Positions 26,177 to 33,262 of a stretch of 64,000 nt of DNA are shown here, piece by piece. Where the stretch lies: NCBI RefSeq assembly GCF_030286555.1, contig NZ_JASVWF010000001.1, forward strand, positions 186,001 to 250,000. Direction: 5' to 3'. This DNA comes from Actinomycetospora termitidis (GTDB lineage Bacteria; Actinomycetota; Actinomycetes; Mycobacteriales; Pseudonocardiaceae). A program made the translations under genes and the position numbers. Each line of letters begins with the position of its first letter. The stretch's first letter is position 1. The notes under the pieces are model-generated. The model worked only from the letters and a program-made list of their open reading frames with translations. It ran no database searches and had not been told where the DNA came from.

Positions 26177-26268
26177 GGGGACCCCGCGCACCCGCCAGAG
26201 CCCGCTTACCCTTGCTGCCTTCCGGCCCTGGGGGAGTTCACAGGATGGACGCCGCGCGGGGTCCGGGG
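26177..26268 (-). ncRNA. ffs: Signal recognition particle RNA (small bacterial 4.5S type)
   Basis: On the minus strand the sequence CAGGGCCGGAAGGCAGCA matches the conserved SRP RNA apical loop that binds Ffh. The two ends pair over 11 bp (GGACCCCGCGC with GCGCGGGGTCC), giving one long hairpin of about 90 nt as expected for the short actinobacterial form. The exact ends are uncertain by a few bases. It precedes dnaX in the same direction. Confidence 0.9.
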
Positions 26269-26354
26269 ACGACTGTACCGGTCGGCGACCGCCCGGCCGA
26301 CCGGGTGGGGGTCGGGGCGTCGTCGCAGCGGAGAGCCCCTGTACTCTCGTCGGC

Positions 26355-26442
26355 GGAGGATTGGCCGAGCGGCCTAAGGCGCACGATTGGAAATCGTGTT
26401 GGGGTAACACCCTCACGGGTTCGAATCCCGTATCCTCCGCCA
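26355..26442 (+). tRNA. tRNA-Ser (anticodon GGA)
   Basis: Acceptor stem GGAGGAT pairs with ATCCTCC; the anticodon GGA is at 26389-26391 in a seven-base loop, a long variable arm follows (class II, as required for Ser), then the T loop GGTTCGAATCC. The CCA end is encoded. It reads TCC and TCT codons. Confidence 0.96.
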
Positions 26443-26466
26443 GCTCCACCCGACGCCGGTCGTCCT

Positions 26467-27096
26467 TCAGGGCCGACCGGCGTCCGTGTGTCCGGAGCCG
26501 TCCGGTCCGGTCGCCAGCTCGTCGAGGTGACGACGCAGCACGGCCCGCGCCAGGTCCGGAGGCAACGCGGACGGTCGCAGCGTGCCGCCGAGGCCCAGGC
26601 CGTCGACGAGCGCGGCCAGCCGTTCGGCCTCGACCTCGAGGTCGCCCTCCGGGACCACGCCTCCCGCGCGCAGGACGATCACGGCGAGGTCGCGCACCCC
26701 GCGGTGCAACTGCTCGGCCACCGGCCCGAACGCCGGAACCGTCCGGGCGGCCAGGGCGAACTCGAGCCACACGGCGGTCTCCCGGGCGCGGACGTCGTCC
26801 AGCGGCAGCAGCTCGGCGAACATCTCCTCCGTCACCCGACGTCGGTCGGATGCGTCGTCCAGTTCGTCGCGCCGCGCCTCGATCCGCCCGGCGATGCGCG
26901 CCATCACCTCCTCCGCGGCGGCGGTCAGCATCGCCTCGGCCGAGTCGAAGTAGTGCCGCACCGACCCGATGGCGAGACCGGCCCGCTCAGCGACCCGGCG
27001 GAGCGACACGGCCTGCAGACCGTCCTCGACGACGACGGCGAAGACCGCGTCGTACACCGCCGCACGACGCCGGACGGGATCGACGACCCTGGGCAC
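26467..27096 (-). CDS. TetR-family transcriptional regulator
   Basis: Repressor-type protein of 209 residues. The HTH is VVEDGLQAVSLRRVAERAGL followed by AIGSVRHYFDSAEAML; the C-terminal two thirds is a ligand domain of the kind in PF13977-like TetR proteins. GTG start; a TACAAA hexamer lies 6 nt before it, which suggests a leaderless transcript. It is divergent from a cluster of two tiny membrane proteins and a methyltransferase. Two matching inverted repeats in the 72-nt spacer are its likely binding sites, one of them overlapping the presumed -10 of this gene, so autorepression is expected. Confidence 0.9.
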   Translation of the reverse strand: MPRVVDPVRRRAAVYDAVFAVVVEDGLQAVSLRRVAERAGLAIGSVRHYFDSAEAMLTAAAEEVMARIAGRIEARRDELDDASDRRRVTEEMFAELLPLDDVRARETAVWLEFALAARTVPAFGPVAEQLHRGVRDLAVIVLRAGGVVPEGDLEVEAERLAALVDGLGLGGTLRPSALPPDLARAVLRRHLDELATGPDGSGHTDAGRP

Positions 27097-27105
27097 TCGA
27101 CCTTT

Positions 27106-27123
27106 GTAGCACGACCCTGCTAC
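27106..27123. promoter_or_regulatory. TetR operator 1 (GTAGCA-N6-TGCTAC)
   Basis: Perfect 6-nt arms around CGACCC. It lies 9 nt from the GTG of the TetR gene and overlaps its presumed promoter. Confidence 0.8.
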
Positions 27124-27132
27124 GTTCGTTTT

Positions 27133-27150
27133 GAAGCACGACCGTGCTAC
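27133..27150. promoter_or_regulatory. TetR operator 2 (GAAGCA-N6-TGCTAC)
   Basis: Same motif as operator 1 with one changed base and spacer CGACCG, 27 bp away centre to centre. It is 18 nt before the ATG of the small membrane protein gene. Confidence 0.8.
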
Positions 27151-27168
27151 AACAACCCGGAGGTACCG

Positions 27169-27417
27169 ATGGAAACCGTGCTCACCCTGCTGCTGGTGCG
27201 CTTCGCGATCCTGGCGGCTGTCGTCGCCGTGCTGGTCGTGGTCGGGTTCGCCGTCGTCAGCCGCCTGCGCCGACGCGGGCAGTGGGAGCGGACGCGTGAC
27301 CGGCTCACCCCGTTCGCCGCGCACGCCGCGGACCGCTACGGACGTCGGCCCGGGGCCGGCGGAGCGCTGGCCCGGGCTGCGGCCCGGCGACTGGACGACG
27401 GGCGGGACCGGCGGTGA
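27169..27417 (+). CDS. Small single-span membrane protein, TetR-regulated
   Basis: Protein of 82 residues with one N-terminal membrane helix (LTLLLVRFAILAAVVAVLVV) and a basic cytoplasmic tail rich in Arg (SRLRRRGQWERTRDRL). I do not recognise a family. CCGGAGG precedes the ATG by 6 nt. The gene lies directly behind two TetR operators and overlaps the next small gene by GTGA, so it is the first gene of a regulated three-gene unit. Role unknown; it could be a membrane stress or efflux-associated peptide. Confidence 0.75.
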   Translation: METVLTLLLVRFAILAAVVAVLVVVGFAVVSRLRRRGQWERTRDRLTPFAAHAADRYGRRPGAGGALARAAARRLDDGRDRR

Positions 27418-27572
27418 GCGGCGGGCACGAGCTGCTGGAGCACGTCGTGGTCGACCTCCTGTGGAAGGTCGGGATCGTCGCGACCCTGGCCGTCCTCGTC
27501 GCGCTCGCGTGCTGGCGGATCTCCGCGCGACCGCGGAGTGCGACCTCCCGGTCAGGACGGGGCGGACAGTAG
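27414..27572 (+). CDS. 52-residue single-span membrane protein
   Basis: A short frame beginning GTG, coupled by a 4-nt overlap to the gene before it. It encodes MSGGHELLEHVVVDLLWKVG, then a hydrophobic helix (IVATLAVLVALACW) and an Arg/Ser-rich tail. Codon usage is strongly G/C at third positions, as in real genes here. Like its neighbour it has no recognisable family. The pair look like two small membrane proteins made together under TetR control. Confidence 0.65.
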   Translation: MSGGHELLEHVVVDLLWKVGIVATLAVLVALACWRISARPRSATSRSGRGGQ

Positions 27573-27623
27573 CGACTCCCGCAGGATGGCGGCCACGACC
27601 CGCACCGGGAATCGTCGGGAACC

Positions 27624-28187
27624 GTGCCGATGAACCGGATGCACCGCCGCCTCTGCAGCTCCGCCGACTGGGCCACGAAGGTCGCGGACCGCATGCCACG
27701 GGACCTCGCGGACGTCGACCTCGGGGACGACGTCCTCGAGATCGGCCCGGGCTACGGGACCACGACCCGCGTGCTCGTCGATCGGGTGCCGCGCCTGACG
27801 GCGGTGGAGGTCGACGAGGCGTCCGCGACCCGGCTGCGGGTCGAGTTCGGCGACCGGATCGTGCACGGCGACGGCACGGCACTGCCGTTCGAGGACGGCC
27901 GGTTCTCCGCCGTCGTGTGCTTCACGATGCTCCACCACGTCCCGTCCCGGGCCCTGCAGGACCGGCTCTTCGCCGAGGCCCGCCGGGTGCTGCGCCCGGG
28001 CGGGGTGTTCCGCGGCGTCGACTCGCAGCTCTCGCTGCGCTTCCGGCTGCTGCACGTGGGCGACACGATGGTGGTCGTCGACCCGGGGACGCTGCCGGAG
28101 CGGTTGACGACGGCGGGCTTCGCTCCCGGCCCGCAGGTGGAGGTCATGCCCGACACCCGTCTTCGGTTCACCGCCCGCAGGCCCTGA
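27624..28187 (+). CDS. Class I SAM-dependent methyltransferase
   Basis: Methyltransferase of 187 residues with a complete SAM-binding Rossmann fold: motif I VLEIGPGYGTTTRVL, the acidic residue closing strand 2 in LTAVEVDEA, motif HGDGTALPFEDGRFSAVVCF and motif post-II RVLRPGGVF. Small-molecule methyltransferases of the Methyltransf_11 type look like this; the substrate is not evident. It is the third gene after the TetR operators (51-nt gap) and probably part of the same transcript. GTG start chosen; an ATG two codons on (MNRMHRRLCS) is equally possible. Confidence 0.85.
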   Translation: MPMNRMHRRLCSSADWATKVADRMPRDLADVDLGDDVLEIGPGYGTTTRVLVDRVPRLTAVEVDEASATRLRVEFGDRIVHGDGTALPFEDGRFSAVVCFTMLHHVPSRALQDRLFAEARRVLRPGGVFRGVDSQLSLRFRLLHVGDTMVVVDPGTLPERLTTAGFAPGPQVEVMPDTRLRFTARRP

Positions 28188-28199
28188 CCCGACCCGCCG

Positions 28200-28778
28200 T
28201 CAGGAACGCAGCCCCCGGACGAGCAGGGTCGCGAGCTGCTCGTAGGCCTCCGCATCGGCCAGCCCCGTCGTCGCGGCGATCCGGCGCTGCTGGATGGCCT
28301 CCATCGTCGAGGCGGCCACCTCGGCGGCGAAGGCCACGTGGACACCGCCGAAGTCCCCGGAGGCCACGCCCTCGTCGATGATCTCGCGGACGCGCCGCGC
28401 CGCCGCCCGGGTGTTCCGCTGGTAGATCCCGGCGGCCGGGGCGAACGACGCGACGTCCTCGAAGAACACCGCCGACGCCGGCGCGAGCTCGGACGACACG
28501 GCGCGCAGGTAGGCCGCGAGCCGGTCGGCGGGGTCGGTGCGGGTCGCGACGGCGGCCTCGACCCGGGCGGTGGCAGACCGGAAGAACCGGACCACGGCCG
28601 CCGTCACCAACTGCTCCTTCGAGTCCGCCAGCCCGTAGAGCGTGCGCTTGGAGCAGCGGAGCCGGGCGGCGACGTCGTCGAGGGTGAACTGCGCGAACCC
28701 CTCGGCGAGGAGCAGCTCCACGAGGGCGTCCGACAGTTCGTCGCGCCGCGCGGCGCCGCGCCGGACCGGAGATGCCAC
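28200..28778 (-). CDS. TetR-family transcriptional regulator
   Basis: Regulator of 192 residues. The HTH reads GFAQFTLDDVAARLRCSKRT followed by LYGLADSKEQLV; a TetR_C-like ligand domain follows. The start is GTG (VASPVRRGAARRDEL) because a consensus TATGAT lies exactly 6 nt before it, with TTAACA 15 nt further upstream, which is a typical leaderless promoter. A GTG seven codons upstream is the alternative. The gene is divergent from an acyl-CoA dehydrogenase. A 14-bp palindrome overlapping its -35 is the likely operator, so it probably represses fatty-acyl or related oxidation genes and itself. Confidence 0.9.
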   Translation of the reverse strand: MASPVRRGAARRDELSDALVELLLAEGFAQFTLDDVAARLRCSKRTLYGLADSKEQLVTAAVVRFFRSATARVEAAVATRTDPADRLAAYLRAVSSELAPASAVFFEDVASFAPAAGIYQRNTRAAARRVREIIDEGVASGDFGGVHVAFAAEVAASTMEAIQQRRIAATTGLADAEAYEQLATLLVRGLRS

Positions 28779-28802
28779 CTGGCGATCATATCGGCACACC
28801 GC

Positions 28803-28816
28803 TACTGTTAACGGTA
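28803..28816. promoter_or_regulatory. Candidate TetR operator TACTGTTAACGGTA
   Basis: Fourteen-base palindrome with one mismatched pair, centred on GTTAAC, and covering the -35 of the divergent TetR gene. Length and shape match operators of lipid-metabolism TetR proteins of actinobacteria. A second inverted repeat (CGGTACTC and GAGTACCG) lies just downstream at 28812-28839, in the presumed leader of the dehydrogenase gene and including its ribosome site. Confidence 0.65.
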
Positions 28817-28839
28817 CTCACGTTCCGATAGGAGTACCG

Positions 28840-29982
28840 ATGGCCGTCGACCGCCTGCTGCCCACCGACGAGGCCCGGGCCCTGATCGAGCTGACCCGCG
28901 AGGTCGCCGACAAGGAGCTGGCCACCCGGGTCGACGACCACGAGCGCGGCGACGGGATGTACCCCGAGGGCCTCTTCCGCACCCTCGGCGAGACCGGGCT
29001 GCTCGGCCTGCCCTACCCGGAGGAGTACGGCGGCGGGGCACAGCCCTACGAGGTCTACCTGCAGGTCCTCGAGGAACTGGCCGCCCGGTGGGCCACCGTC
29101 GCGGTGACGACGAGCGTGCACGGGCTCGCCTGCTTCCCGGTCGCCACGTTCGGCACCGAGGACCAGAAGCAGGAGTGGCTGCCGCGGATGCTGACCGGTG
29201 AGCTGGTCGGCGGTTACAGCCTCTCGGAGCCGCAGGCCGGGTCGGACGCCGCCGCCCTGCGGTGCCGAGCCGTGCGCGACGGCGGCGACTACCGGATCAC
29301 CGGCGAGAAGGCCTGGATCACCCACGGCGGGAAGGCCGACTTCTACGCGCTGTTCGCCCGGACCGGCGAGGGCAGCCGGGGCGTGAGCTGCTTCCTCGCG
29401 CCCGGGCAGACCGAGGGCCTCACCTTCGGGCGGCCCGAGGAGAAGATGGGCCTGCACGCGGTCCCGACGACGAGCGCCACCTGGGACGGCGGCCGCATCC
29501 CCGTCGACCGTCGGATCGGCGAGGAGGGCCAGGGCCTGCAGATCGCGTTCGCCGCGCTCGACTCCGGGCGCCTGGGGATCGCCGCCTGTGCCGTGGGCCT
29601 CGCGCAGGCGGCGCTCGACGCCGCGGTCGAGTACGCCAACGAGCGGCAGACGTTCGGGAAGAAGATCGTCGACCACCAAGGCCTCGGGTTCGTCCTCGCC
29701 GACATGGCCGCCGCGGTCGACTCGGCCCGGGCCACCTACCTCGACGCGGCCCGCCGCAAGGACGCCGGCGTGGCCTACTCCCGCCAGGCCTCCGTCGCGA
29801 AGCTGGTCGCCACCGACGCCGCGATGAAGGTGACCACCGACGCCGTGCAGGTGTTCGGCGGCGCCGGCTACACCCGCGACTTCCCGGTCGAGCGGTACAT
29901 GCGCGAGGCCAAGATCATGCAGATCTTCGAGGGCACGAACCAGATCCAGCGCCTCGTGATCTCGAGGCACTTCGCGCGCTGA
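28840..29982 (+). CDS. Acyl-CoA dehydrogenase
   Basis: FAD-dependent dehydrogenase of 380 residues that introduces a 2,3-double bond into acyl-CoA, passing electrons to ETF. Signatures: YSLSEPQAGSDAAALRC, ITGEKAWITHGG, ERQTFGKKIVDHQGLGFVLADM, and the C-terminal FGGAGYTRDFPVERYMREAKI followed by IFEGTNQIQR. The Glu in IFEGTNQ is the catalytic base position of short/medium-chain enzymes. AGGAG precedes the ATG within an inverted repeat. Control by the divergent TetR protein is likely. It stands alone, without a thiolase or hydratase next to it. Confidence 0.94.
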   Translation: MAVDRLLPTDEARALIELTREVADKELATRVDDHERGDGMYPEGLFRTLGETGLLGLPYPEEYGGGAQPYEVYLQVLEELAARWATVAVTTSVHGLACFPVATFGTEDQKQEWLPRMLTGELVGGYSLSEPQAGSDAAALRCRAVRDGGDYRITGEKAWITHGGKADFYALFARTGEGSRGVSCFLAPGQTEGLTFGRPEEKMGLHAVPTTSATWDGGRIPVDRRIGEEGQGLQIAFAALDSGRLGIAACAVGLAQAALDAAVEYANERQTFGKKIVDHQGLGFVLADMAAAVDSARATYLDAARRKDAGVAYSRQASVAKLVATDAAMKVTTDAVQVFGGAGYTRDFPVERYMREAKIMQIFEGTNQIQRLVISRHFAR

Positions 29983-30009
29983 ATCCCCCGTGTCGGACAC
30001 TGACGGGTG

Positions 30010-30783
30010 ATGCGTGGATTCCTCATCACCCTGGTCGTGCTCGCCGTGCTGCTGGTGGGCGTCGACTTCGGCGCCCGCCTCGTGGCGCAGGACCGGGTGG
30101 CCTCCCAGCTGCAGACCCAGCTCAAGTTGGACGAGCAGCCGAGCGTGGACATCCACGGCTTCCCGTTCCTGACGCAGGCCGCCTCCGGGGACTACCCGTC
30201 GGTCACCCTGACCGCCGAGCACATCCCCTACCGGCAGCTGCGCGACATCACGCTGGTCGCCGACCTGGGCGACGTGCGGTTGCCGCCGCAGTCGCTGATC
30301 GACGGGAGCGTCCGCTCGATCCCCGCGGAGACGGTGACGGCGAGCGCCCAGGTCGACCCGGCGGACCTCGCGCGGATCCTCAAGGTCTCCGACGTCACCG
30401 TCGAGCCGGTCACGGCCCAGTCGCTGGCGGCGCGGGGGTCGAAGGTCGCGGAGGTCGACCCGTCGCAGGCGGTGGAGCTGACCTCGACGACGACGGTGCT
30501 CGGCCAGCAGGTCCGCGCGTCGGTCATCGCGACGTTCCGGCTCTCCGGCGGGCAGATCGTGCTGTCCGCCCGGGACATCGCCGTGGACTCCGGTGACGCC
30601 CCGTCGTCGGTGTCGAACGCGGCCTCGGGGGCACTGCGCTCGCGGCTCGGGAGCTTCTCGGCCCGGGTCGACCCCGGTCAGCTGCCGTTCTCGATCACGG
30701 CGACCGACCTGCGCGCCGAGGACGGGAAGCTCGTCGTCTCCGGCACCGCCGAGGACGTCGACCTCCTCGGTGGCTCGCTGTAG
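30010..30783 (+). CDS. lmeA: LmeA-family (DUF2993) phospholipid-binding protein
   Basis: Protein of 257 residues anchored or exported by an N-terminal hydrophobic segment (MRGFLITLVVLAVLLVGVDFG), followed by the DUF2993 beta-rich lipid-binding domain. Typical pieces: VDIHGFPFLTQAASGDYPSV and VTLTAEHIPYRQL near residues 50-80. In mycobacteria LmeA binds phosphatidylinositol-type lipids and helps lipomannan elongation in the periplasm; the same general role is inferred here. An in-frame GTG is immediately before the ATG. It is followed after 24 nt by a Gfo/Idh oxidoreductase gene. Confidence 0.88.
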   Translation: MRGFLITLVVLAVLLVGVDFGARLVAQDRVASQLQTQLKLDEQPSVDIHGFPFLTQAASGDYPSVTLTAEHIPYRQLRDITLVADLGDVRLPPQSLIDGSVRSIPAETVTASAQVDPADLARILKVSDVTVEPVTAQSLAARGSKVAEVDPSQAVELTSTTTVLGQQVRASVIATFRLSGGQIVLSARDIAVDSGDAPSSVSNAASGALRSRLGSFSARVDPGQLPFSITATDLRAEDGKLVVSGTAEDVDLLGGSL

Positions 30784-30807
30784 TCGGCCACGTGACAGGC
30801 TGACGCC

Positions 30808-31806
30808 GTGCAGACGATCCGCTGGGGCATCGCCGGTCCGGGCCGCATCGCGGCGAACCTCGCGCGGGACCTCGTCACGGTGGAGGGCACCGAGCTCGCT
30901 GCCGTCGGGTCGCGCTCCGAGGAGCGGGCGCAGGCCTTCGCCGTCGAGCACGGGGCGGCCCGGGCCCACGGCTCGTACCGGGCGCTGATCGACGACCCGG
31001 ACGTCGACGCGATCTACATCGCCACTCCGCACCCGCAGCACGCCGACCTCGCCGTCGCCGCCCTCGAGGCGGGCAAGGCGGTGCTGGTGGAGAAGACGTT
31101 CACGGCGACGCTGGCCGGGGCGTGGCGGGTGGTGGACACCGCCCGGCGGCACGGCGTGTTCGCGATGGAGGCGATGTGGACCCGCTTCCAACCCGCCGTC
31201 GTGCGGGCCCGCGAGATCTACGAGGCCGGCGAGATCGGCGAGGTCCGCTCGGTGCAGGCCGACCTCGGCACCGTCCGCGACGTCGACCCGTCCGACCGCC
31301 TGTTCAACGCCGAGCTCGGGGGCGGCGCCCTGCTCGACCTCGCGGTCTACCCGGTGTCCTTCGCGCAGATGGTGCTCGGCGGCAGCCCGTCGCAGGTGCA
31401 TGCGGTCGGGCGGATGGAGACCACCGGCGTCGACGCGGAGAACGCGCTGCTGATGGCCTGGGAGGACGGCCGGTTCGCCACCGCGCAGACCTCCTTCCAC
31501 AGCCCGTCACCGGGCCAGGCGCGGATCTTCGGCTCGACCGGCTGGATCGACGTGCTCCCCCGCTTCCACCACCCGACGACGATCGTGGTGCACCGGTCCG
31601 CCGACGACCCCGGCGAGCGCCTGGAGCTCCCCGCGACCGGCGCCGGCTACTCCCACGAGATCGTCGAGGTCAACGAGTGCCTGCGCGCCGGGCGGACCGA
31701 GTCGGCCGTGATGCCGCTCGACGACACCCTCGCGGTCCAGGCCGTCCTCGCCGAGGCGGGCGAGCAGCTCGGGCTGACGTTCTCCGAGGATGTGCTGCGC
31801 AGGTGA
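30808..31806 (+). CDS. Gfo/Idh/MocA-family oxidoreductase
   Basis: NAD(P)-dependent dehydrogenase of 332 residues. The N-terminal Rossmann fold has GIAGPGRIAANLARDL (GxGxxA variant) and the family hallmark is VLVEKTFTA, where most members have EKP. The C-terminal alpha/beta domain holds ELGGGALLDLAVYPVSFAQM, typical of the dihydrodiol-dehydrogenase / glucose-fructose-oxidoreductase-like branch, with the catalytic-type Tyr in LAVYPV. Substrate is probably a sugar, inositol or diol. Its stop codon lies within the left arm of a perfect palindrome shared with the convergent gene. Confidence 0.92.
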   Translation: MQTIRWGIAGPGRIAANLARDLVTVEGTELAAVGSRSEERAQAFAVEHGAARAHGSYRALIDDPDVDAIYIATPHPQHADLAVAALEAGKAVLVEKTFTATLAGAWRVVDTARRHGVFAMEAMWTRFQPAVVRAREIYEAGEIGEVRSVQADLGTVRDVDPSDRLFNAELGGGALLDLAVYPVSFAQMVLGGSPSQVHAVGRMETTGVDAENALLMAWEDGRFATAQTSFHSPSPGQARIFGSTGWIDVLPRFHHPTTIVVHRSADDPGERLELPATGAGYSHEIVEVNECLRAGRTESAVMPLDDTLAVQAVLAEAGEQLGLTFSEDVLRR

Positions 31807-31844
31807 GCACTTCGAGGGCCTATAGGCCCTCGAAGTGCTCACCT
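31801..31844. terminator. Perfect 44-bp palindrome holding both stop codons
   Basis: Two 22-nt arms (left arm begins AGGTGAGCACTTCGAGGGCC) match without any mismatch or spacer. The TGA of the Gfo/Idh gene is in the left arm and the TAG of the convergent DUF429 gene overlaps the left arm near the centre. Such a cruciform/hairpin would end transcription from both sides. No T-tract. Confidence 0.85.
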
Positions 31845-32626
31845 GGCGGCAGCCACATCCGTCCCTCCAGCACCGATGTCGGGTCGGTCAGCGCCGGGAG
31901 GGACGCCAGCTCCGCGGCGTGCCCGGCCATGCCGAGGGCGGAGAACGCGGCGTCGAACGCGTCCTCGGAGGCGACGACGGCGGGGCGCAGCGCGACCGGT
32001 ATCCGCGGGTCGGCCCCGACGTGGGTCGCGCGGGCCGTCGCGGAGGACTTCACGACCGGACCCGTCATCGCGCGCGGGTAGACCTCGACGACGAGCACCC
32101 CCCGCGGTCCCGGCGCCGCGTCCAGCGGCCACACGCCGATCCCCTCCCGGCGCCATGCGCCCAGCAACGCCATCCCGCGCACCGACCCGGTGCCGACCGC
32201 GCCGGCCCCACCGACCTGGAACGTCGACAGCGGGTTCAGCCCGCGCTCGCGCGCGTCGAGCTCGGTGCGCCGGTACAACGGCAGGTCGGTCGGCTTCCGT
32301 GTGCCCGCCCGCCCCCAGAACGGTGGAGCGCACGCCCGCAGCCAGCCCTCGCCCTCGTCGCGGGCGAGGTCCCACAGCTGCGGCAGCGTGCTCACCCCGT
32401 GCCGGGCCGCGAACCAGGCGGGGAGCCCGAAGGAGAAGTCGATTCCGACGACGGCGGGTGCGGGTCCGTCGCGCAGGTCCCGCAGCAGCCCGCCGATCCC
32501 CTCGCGGTCGAGACCGCCCCGCACGGCCAGCAGCCGGCCGGGTTCCGCCTCGGCCACCCGGATGCGGCGCGCCGCGGCACGGAGGTCGCCGGACCAGTCG
32601 ACGGCGAGGACACGCACGGCAGGCAT
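31820..32626 (-). CDS. DUF429-type predicted RNase H-fold protein
   Basis: Protein of 268 residues resembling the DUF429 / predicted nuclease family with an RNase H-like fold. VRVLAVDWSGDL at the N-terminus gives the first acidic strand and VVGIDFSFGLPAWF the second; later acidic positions are in the C-terminal third (ASEDAFDAAFSALGMA). The family is uncharacterised biochemically; nuclease activity is a prediction from fold only. Start at ATG (MPAVRVLAV); upstream codons read through a palindromic repeat and are not coding. The last six codons lie inside the 44-bp palindrome. Confidence 0.75.
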   Translation of the reverse strand: MPAVRVLAVDWSGDLRAAARRIRVAEAEPGRLLAVRGGLDREGIGGLLRDLRDGPAPAVVGIDFSFGLPAWFAARHGVSTLPQLWDLARDEGEGWLRACAPPFWGRAGTRKPTDLPLYRRTELDARERGLNPLSTFQVGGAGAVGTGSVRGMALLGAWRREGIGVWPLDAAPGPRGVLVVEVYPRAMTGPVVKSSATARATHVGADPRIPVALRPAVVASEDAFDAAFSALGMAGHAAELASLPALTDPTSVLEGRMWLPPGEHFEGL

Positions 32627-32656
32627 CCTCCCGCGTGCCGTCCGCCGGGTCGGCTG

Positions 32657-32709
32657 TGAGCGAAGGGCGCCCACGGCCCGTCTCTCCGACCGAACGGGCC
32701 CTTCGCTCA
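32657..32709 (-). repeat. 53-bp palindromic element, copy 2 (inverted)
   Basis: Arms TGAGCGAAGGGC and GCCCTTCGCTCA, 29-nt loop, exactly as in copy 1. Read on the minus strand its loop matches that of copy 1 in most positions. It lies in the 312-nt spacer between the divergent DUF429 and chaplin-like genes, so here it is not a terminator between convergent genes. Nothing else but the inverted repeat at 32865 is seen in this spacer. Confidence 0.85.
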
Positions 32710-32864
32710 ACGAGGCTCGGGGCAGATCACCCGTTCGTCGCAGTAGAACGACCGCTGGGTCCTTCTACCGGACCGCTCGACCTCCAGCGAGCCGAGCCAC
32801 TCGTTCCGGGCGGATGTTCGCCGTCCCACTGGTCCCTCCCGTCACAGGAGCGCAGAGTCCGCCT

Positions 32865-32901
32865 CGACCGTTCGTCGTGCGCTCGCTGCGCCGAACGGTC
32901 G
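32865..32901. promoter_or_regulatory. Inverted repeat upstream of the chaplin-like gene
   Basis: CGACCGTTCG and CGAACGGTCG, perfect 10-nt arms with 17 nt between, ending 37 nt before the GTG start. It could be an operator or a 5'-UTR hairpin. Confidence 0.6.
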
Positions 32902-32938
32902 CTCGTTCTGCTCCAGAAGACCCTCGAGGAGGAACTCC

Positions 32939-33202
32939 GTGGCCAAGCACCGCGCTCCGCACCGGCTCACCCGGCGGGCCGCCACCCCCGTCGCCGCCCT
33001 CGCCCTGTCGGCGGCGGCGCTGACCGCCGTGGCCCCGGTGGCCTCGGCCCACCCGCGCGACGACGGGCCGTCGGGCAACGGCAACGTCGGGGTGCTCAAC
33101 GACCTGACGCTGCTGCCCGTGAACGCCTGCGGGCTGCAGGTCCCGATCCTCGGGAGCATCCTCGACGCGCCGGACGCGGACTGCTCGAACACCGACGACT
33201 GA
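32939..33202 (+). CDS. Small secreted chaplin-like protein
   Basis: Precursor of 87 residues. A basic N-terminus (MAKHRAPHRLTRRAATP) and hydrophobic core lead to a signal-peptidase site after ASA (Ala37). The mature 50 residues are small and hydrophobic with just two cysteines, in LPVNACGLQVPI and APDADC. That pattern, a Gly-Asn opening, PVNxCG and a second Cys about 20 residues on, resembles chaplins, surface peptides that form amyloid-like films on aerial hyphae and spores. The match is partial, so it may be another secreted disulfide peptide. GAGGAGG precedes the GTG start by 6 nt. Confidence 0.7.
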   Translation: MAKHRAPHRLTRRAATPVAALALSAAALTAVAPVASAHPRDDGPSGNGNVGVLNDLTLLPVNACGLQVPILGSILDAPDADCSNTDD

Positions 33203-33222
33203 GTCGGACGCCCGGGTGCGGG

Positions 33223-33259
33223 GCGTCCCCCGGAGGTCCCGTCGGGGGACGGGGGACGC
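33223..33259. terminator. Hairpin between chaplin-like gene and ligase-kinase gene
   Basis: GCGTCCCCC pairs with GGGGGACGC over 9 bp with a 19-nt loop, between two convergent genes. No T-tract. Confidence 0.7.
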
Positions 33260-33262
33260 TCC

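Noticed and set aside
26129-26466. Integration of a mobile element at the tRNA-Ser(GGA) gene
   Set aside because: The tRNA 3' end is not repeated downstream and no integrase is present within several kb.
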